DNA of 8,869 nt from Cellvibrionales bacterium UBA1963 (GTDB lineage: Bacteria; Pseudomonadota; Gammaproteobacteria; Pseudomonadales; UBA7434), in contig DDED01000010.1 in NCBI GenBank assembly GCA_002336035.1, positions 1 through 8,869 of the forward strand, read 5' to 3'. The position numbers and the translations under genes are program-made. Below, piece by piece: positions 6,156 through 8,869 of the stretch. Numbering within the stretch: the stretch's first letter is position 1; the number at the start of each line of letters is the position of its first letter. Under the pieces are notes generated by a model. That model was not told the origin of the DNA, made no database searches, and saw only the letters and a list, made by a program, of their open reading frames with translations.

Positions 6156-6191
6156 TGTTATATTTTCAGTTATAAAACAAAAAATATAACA
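6156..6191. terminator. 11-bp perfect A/T-rich inverted repeat, possible terminator between convergent genes
   Basis: TGTTATATTTT (6156-6166) and AAAATATAACA (6181-6191) are exact reverse complements with a 14-base loop. The right arm ends seven bases from the stop codon of the regulator gene on the minus strand. The stem is nearly all A/T and has no separate T-tract, so it is not a textbook intrinsic terminator, but its position is right for ending or protecting the regulator transcript, and perhaps the cytochrome transcript from the other side. Confidence 0.45.
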
Positions 6192-6197
6192 CGCGGC

Positions 6198-7175
6198 CTA
6201 CGTTCTCAATTGAGCTGGCGACATGCCAGACCAACGCTTAAACGAACGTCTAAAATTCGCAGCATTACTGTAACCCAATAAAAAACCAATTTCTCCAACC
6301 GGTAGCAACGTTTGCTGTAAGTATTCACGAGCCAATGTATAGCGAACTTGGTCTAGTATGATTTGATAGCGAGTGCCCTCTTTGGCTAAACGTCGCTGCA
6401 GAGTGCTCTCACTCATATGTAACCGCACCGACACTGTTTTACAGTTTGGAAAATCTAAGCGCGCTGACAGTAATATTTGTTTGACATGCTCGCTTACAAT
6501 GCCGAGATTCACATCAGAAACCATTAAACGGTCACACTCACGACGAAACACGTCTTCGGCCGAGGGGTTTGCACTCGACAAACTCATTTTTAAAGTCGGT
6601 TTATCTAACATTAGCGCATAACGAGAAGCATTAAATAATAGCTGCTCACCGAAAACATCACTATAAAGGTGAATGTTTTCGGGAGGATCGTAAGGCAATT
6701 CGAGGACAATATTAGTCACTTGCTGATCTGTCAATATGCGTAAATTATGTATGATGCCTGAAAATAATGAATCAACATAAAACCGCTCAAGGAGTGGGGG
6801 TAACTCGGGTGCTTTTGCGATGATCGCAAGGTTTTTTTCATTAGGAAATAAACTCACTTGAACGCTGGGTAACAGCATTTTACTGTACCGTAATAATAAG
6901 CGCAGGCTGTCATTCACCGAGGCACAACTCATTAGGGCATAACCTAAAATACCCAAAGAAACCATATCTAACTTAGCGCCTGCTTTTAAACCCAACAAAG
7001 GGTCTTGACTGACTTTGACCGCATTGCCGCAAAGATTGTCAAACTGAATAGGAGAAAGTGACAGTTGCATCGCGGCATCAAGTGACTCAAATCCAGTGCC
7101 TTCAAATAACTGTGCCTCATCGAACCCTTTGGCTGATAATAGATCAATTAAGATTGGCAGAACAAAATGATGCAT
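6198..7175 (-). CDS. AraC/XylS-family transcriptional regulator, AlkR-like, divergent from alkB
   Basis: I choose the ATG at 7175 (325 residues) because GAGA lies six bases upstream; a GTG at 7193 in the same frame would add six residues but has no clear ribosome binding site. The N-terminal ~200 residues fit the arabinose-binding-type ligand domain of AraC regulators, including a GILGYALMSCASVNDSL segment. The C terminus has the two AraC helix-turn-helices: CKTVSVRLHMSESTLQRRL (about 245-263) and, ending the protein, IGFLLGYSNAANFRRSFKR followed by WSGMSPAQLR. AlkR of Acinetobacter is the same type of protein, is divergent from its alkane hydroxylase gene alkM and activates it in response to alkanes. 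The same arrangement here, with a repeated operator in the shared spacer, makes an alkane-responsive activator of alkB the best guess. The inducer is unproven. Confidence 0.9.
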   Translation of the reverse strand: MHHFVLPILIDLLSAKGFDEAQLFEGTGFESLDAAMQLSLSPIQFDNLCGNAVKVSQDPLLGLKAGAKLDMVSLGILGYALMSCASVNDSLRLLLRYSKMLLPSVQVSLFPNEKNLAIIAKAPELPPLLERFYVDSLFSGIIHNLRILTDQQVTNIVLELPYDPPENIHLYSDVFGEQLLFNASRYALMLDKPTLKMSLSSANPSAEDVFRRECDRLMVSDVNLGIVSEHVKQILLSARLDFPNCKTVSVRLHMSESTLQRRLAKEGTRYQIILDQVRYTLAREYLQQTLLPVGEIGFLLGYSNAANFRRSFKRWSGMSPAQLRT

Positions 7176-7223
7176 AACTATTCTCACGTTCACATTCTTT
7201 ATTGGTCACCATGCTACCTTAAA

Positions 7224-7282
7224 TGACGGTAAAAGACAGTATATATGACAGAAATAGACACCTAAAGTGAGGGTATTTGACA
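7224..7282 (+). promoter_or_regulatory. Three 15-bp direct repeats at 22-bp period: predicted operator of the AraC-type regulator
   Basis: The copies are TGACGGTAAAAGACA (7224-7238), TGACAGAAATAGACA (7246-7260) and TGAGGGTATTTGACA (7268-7282). Start-to-start distances are both exactly 22 bp, about two helical turns. Copies 1 and 2 agree at 12 of 15 positions, 1 and 3 at 11, 2 and 3 at 10; all three share TGA at 1-3, G at 6, A at 8 and GACA at 12-15. AraC/XylS proteins bind tandem direct repeats on one DNA face, and the last copy ends next to the predicted alkB -35 position, as in class II activation. Confidence 0.7.
7238..7266 (-). promoter_or_regulatory. Candidate promoter of the regulator gene, inside the repeat array
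   Basis: On the minus strand TATACT (7243-7238) matches the -10 consensus at 5 of 6 and is 17 bp from TTTAGG (7266-7261), a weak 3 of 6 -35. It lies across the second repeat, so regulator bound there would be expected to block its own transcription. Confidence 0.3.
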
Positions 7283-7311
7283 GCCACAAGAGCCTATTAA
7301 AGCCCTAAAAT
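7283..7311 (+). promoter_or_regulatory. Candidate activator-dependent promoter of alkB
   Basis: TAAAAT at 7306-7311 matches the -10 consensus at 5 of 6. The position 17 bp upstream, GCCACA (7283-7288), is a poor -35 (3 of 6), as expected where an activator replaces -35 recognition. The third repeat ends at 7282, immediately beside it. A consensus TTGACA at 7277-7282 lies 23 bp from the -10, too far to act normally. Confidence 0.45.
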
Positions 7312-7340
7312 GCACCCATAAACCAACAAAGGAGCGTAAA

Positions 7341-8483
7341 GTGGCTAGAGAATACATTCACCACCATCAAGATGGCGATATTACCTACAGCGATCGCAAA
7401 CGTTATTTATGGGCGCTGTCGATCGTTTTACACACAATGCCAATGGCCGCAGTTGCGCTTTATTTTCACCTTGACCAAGTATGGATGCTAACGCTGCCGC
7501 TGATCTTATCTTATGTGATCATTCCTATGATCGACTACGTCATTGGCGAAGATAAAAACAGCCCACCAGAAGCAATCGTGTCTCAACTTGAAGACGATAC
7601 GTATTACCGGTGGCTAACCATTGCTGTGGTACCTGTGCATTTTATGGCTCTCATTACCATTGCATGGGTCGTTGGAACTGAATCGCTGTCTGCCAGCATG
7701 ATGCTTGCACTCGCCATAATGGCCGGTGGTTATAGCGGCATGAGTATTAATACTGCTCATGAGCTAGGCCATAAAAACACAGGGCTGGAAAAAATGTTGG
7801 CAAAAATCACTTTGGCGGTACCCGCTTATGGTCATTTTTATGTTGAACATAATCGCGGCCACCATCTCTGGGTGGCCACTCCAGAAGATCCATCCAGCGC
7901 GCGCATGGGCGAATCAATTTACACATTTGCATTGCGGGAAATACCCACCAGTGTTATTCGTGGTTTCACATTGGAAAAGAAACGCTTGCCTCGAGAAGGC
8001 AAGTCTTTTTGGTCAACCGACAACAGCATACTGCAGTCATATACACTGAGCGCATTGTTACAGGGTAGCCTCATTTATTTATTCGGCTGGGTTATGCTGC
8101 CTTTTCTTACACTTCATAATATTTCCGCATGGTTTATCTTAACTTCAGCAAACTACATTGAACATTACGGTTTAAAACGTGAAAAACTTGCTAATGGTCG
8201 CTATGAAAAGTGCCAACCACACCATTCTTGGAATGCTAATTTCATTTTTAGCAATATAATTCTGTTTCATTTACAGCGCCATTCAGATCATCATGCAAAC
8301 CCAACCAGACGCTACCAAAGTTTGCGCAATTTTGATCAAATCCCACAAATGCCCATCGGCTATCATGGTATGTATATGCTGGCTTACTGCCCACCATTAT
8401 GGTTTCGCGTGATGGATAAGAAACTATTGTCATTGCCACATATCAACGGAGACTTAAACAAGGTAAATCAGCAAGCCAGTTAA
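7341..8483 (+). CDS. alkB: AlkB, integral-membrane non-haem di-iron alkane 1-monooxygenase
   Basis: The 380-residue protein starts at GTG 7341 behind AAGGAG at 7329-7334. AlkB hydroxylates the terminal carbon of n-alkanes at a di-iron centre in the inner membrane, using O2 and electrons from rubredoxin and rubredoxin reductase. All signature histidine motifs are intact: HELGHK (His140, His144), EHNRGHH (His170, His174, His175), NYIEHYG (His275) and LQRHSDHHA (His314, His317, His318). These sit two residues later than the ligands of the P. putida GPo1 enzyme as I recall them. Hydrophobic membrane segments lie at about 22-42, 48-66, 91-111, 118-134, 238-258 and 262-270. Where GPo1 AlkB has Trp55, the residue limiting chain length, this protein has Ser57 (LILSYVIIP). 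There is no fused rubredoxin, and none is encoded in the window. The divergent AraC-type regulator and repeat array upstream suggest alkane-induced expression. Confidence 0.97.
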   Translation: MAREYIHHHQDGDITYSDRKRYLWALSIVLHTMPMAAVALYFHLDQVWMLTLPLILSYVIIPMIDYVIGEDKNSPPEAIVSQLEDDTYYRWLTIAVVPVHFMALITIAWVVGTESLSASMMLALAIMAGGYSGMSINTAHELGHKNTGLEKMLAKITLAVPAYGHFYVEHNRGHHLWVATPEDPSSARMGESIYTFALREIPTSVIRGFTLEKKRLPREGKSFWSTDNSILQSYTLSALLQGSLIYLFGWVMLPFLTLHNISAWFILTSANYIEHYGLKREKLANGRYEKCQPHHSWNANFIFSNIILFHLQRHSDHHANPTRRYQSLRNFDQIPQMPIGYHGMYMLAYCPPLWFRVMDKKLLSLPHINGDLNKVNQQAS

Positions 8484-8520
8484 GCACAACAGCATCTAGC
8501 ATTCAGGTCATTAACATCCA

Positions 8521-8544
8521 GCAATCGCTATAATTGCAATCGCT
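8521..8544. repeat. 9-bp direct repeat GCAATCGCT flanking a TATAAT
   Basis: GCAATCGCT occurs at 8521-8529 and 8536-8544, a 15-bp period, with TATAAT at 8529-8534 overlapping the first copy. No convincing -35 is spaced from that TATAAT. It may be a small operator or a chance duplication. Confidence 0.3.
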
Positions 8545-8571
8545 TCACATTACTACAAAAAACCACATGAT
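8544..8571 (+). promoter_or_regulatory. Possible promoter for the last gene
   Basis: TTCACA at 8544-8549 (5 of 6 to the -35 consensus) is 16 bp from CATGAT at 8566-8571 (4 of 6 to the -10). The start would be near 8578, leaving a leader of about 80 bases. The leader contains the palindrome ATTGCT-ATA-AGCAAT at 8608-8622. Confidence 0.28.
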
Positions 8572-8660
8572 TTGTGATAATAGTTAAACTGTCGAGCATA
8601 ACAAACCATTGCTATAAGCAATAAAGCTCAACATAACTGACTGAGCAAGGGATGATTAGC

Positions 8661-8869
8661 ATGCTAAAAACTAGCTTAAAAATCACTGGCTACCTGATCG
8701 TTACTGTGGCCATAACTATCATCGGGCTCTATTTCTGGCTTCAATCACAACTTGCCACGGTTGAATCAACCGCTAATTTCGATGCGCGCTATTTTACTCA
8801 ACAGCCAGTAAAACCCGACTTTACGGCTAATGACCGTGAAGACTGCGATGATAATAATCAACAAAGAAA
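8661..8869 (+). CDS. N-terminal part of a membrane-anchored protein, possibly DUF3604 (3' truncated)
   Basis: An open frame runs from ATG 8661 off the end of the window, giving 69 codons. AAGGG at 8647-8651 is nine bases from this ATG; an in-frame ATG at 8652 directly abuts that site and is less likely. Residues 1-8 are basic (MLKTSLKI) and about 9-30 are hydrophobic, with YLIVTVAITIIGLYFWL as the core, so the product is probably anchored in the inner membrane or exported uncleaved. The visible end, DREDCDDNNQQRK, resembles the segment that precedes the FGDLHVHTS metal-binding motif in DUF3604 proteins, a PHP-like family common in marine gammaproteobacteria. That assignment is from memory of the family's N termini and the diagnostic motif lies outside the window. 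Confidence 0.6.
   Translation, partial: MLKTSLKITGYLIVTVAITIIGLYFWLQSQLATVESTANFDARYFTQQPVKPDFTANDREDCDDNNQQR

Noticed and set aside
6373..6621. 82-codon plus-strand frame inside the regulator gene
   Set aside because: It is antisense to the AraC-type DNA-binding domain and carries no recognisable features.
7277..7300. Consensus TTGACA paired with TATTAA as the alkB promoter
   Set aside because: The spacer is only 12 bp; the TTGACA is more simply the conserved GACA end of the third repeat.

Overview
The window looks like chromosomal DNA of a marine-type gammaproteobacterium. It has moderate GC, a gatAB pair followed by a small protein resembling the Pseudomonas PA4642 family, an AlkB alkane hydroxylase, and a periplasmic flavoprotein/cytochrome c pair. 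A lineage near Pseudomonadales/Cellvibrionales is my inference from gene content; no rRNA or marker search was possible. I see no mobile elements, CRISPR arrays, tRNAs or rRNAs.

Layout. (1) 1-2203, housekeeping: the 3' end of gatA, complete gatB (tRNA-dependent amidotransferase) and a PA4642-like small gene with its own promoter. (2) 2204-3632: a short-chain dehydrogenase/reductase (+) behind a leader with competing hairpins, convergent with a Ddn-like (deazaflavin-dependent nitroreductase family) gene (-) that may be coupled to a 61-codon upstream ORF. (3) 3633-6026: a divergent control region, then a two-gene operon encoding a probably Tat-exported FAD protein of the fumarate reductase / 3-ketosteroid dehydrogenase superfamily and an exported monohaem cytochrome c. 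(4) 6027-8483: a convergent spacer with two inverted repeats, then a divergent pair: an AraC-type regulator (-) and alkB (+). (5) 8484-8869: an intergenic region and the 5' end of a membrane-anchored protein that may be DUF3604.

How the genes work together. The regulator/alkB pair has the same arrangement as alkR/alkM of Acinetobacter. Between the genes lie three 15-bp direct repeats at an exact 22-bp period, ending against the predicted alkB -35 position; this is the most specific new signal in the window. AlkB carries every expected histidine, and Ser57 where the Pseudomonas putida GPo1 enzyme has the size-gating Trp55, which suggests acceptance of longer alkanes. The flavoprotein/cytochrome operon looks like a self-contained periplasmic dehydrogenase whose electrons pass to its own cytochrome c. 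Its active site resembles 3-ketosteroid dehydrogenase more than fumarate reductase. With the SDR and the Ddn-like enzyme, the non-housekeeping part has the flavour of oxidative catabolism of hydrophobic compounds (alkanes, perhaps steroids or terpenoids).
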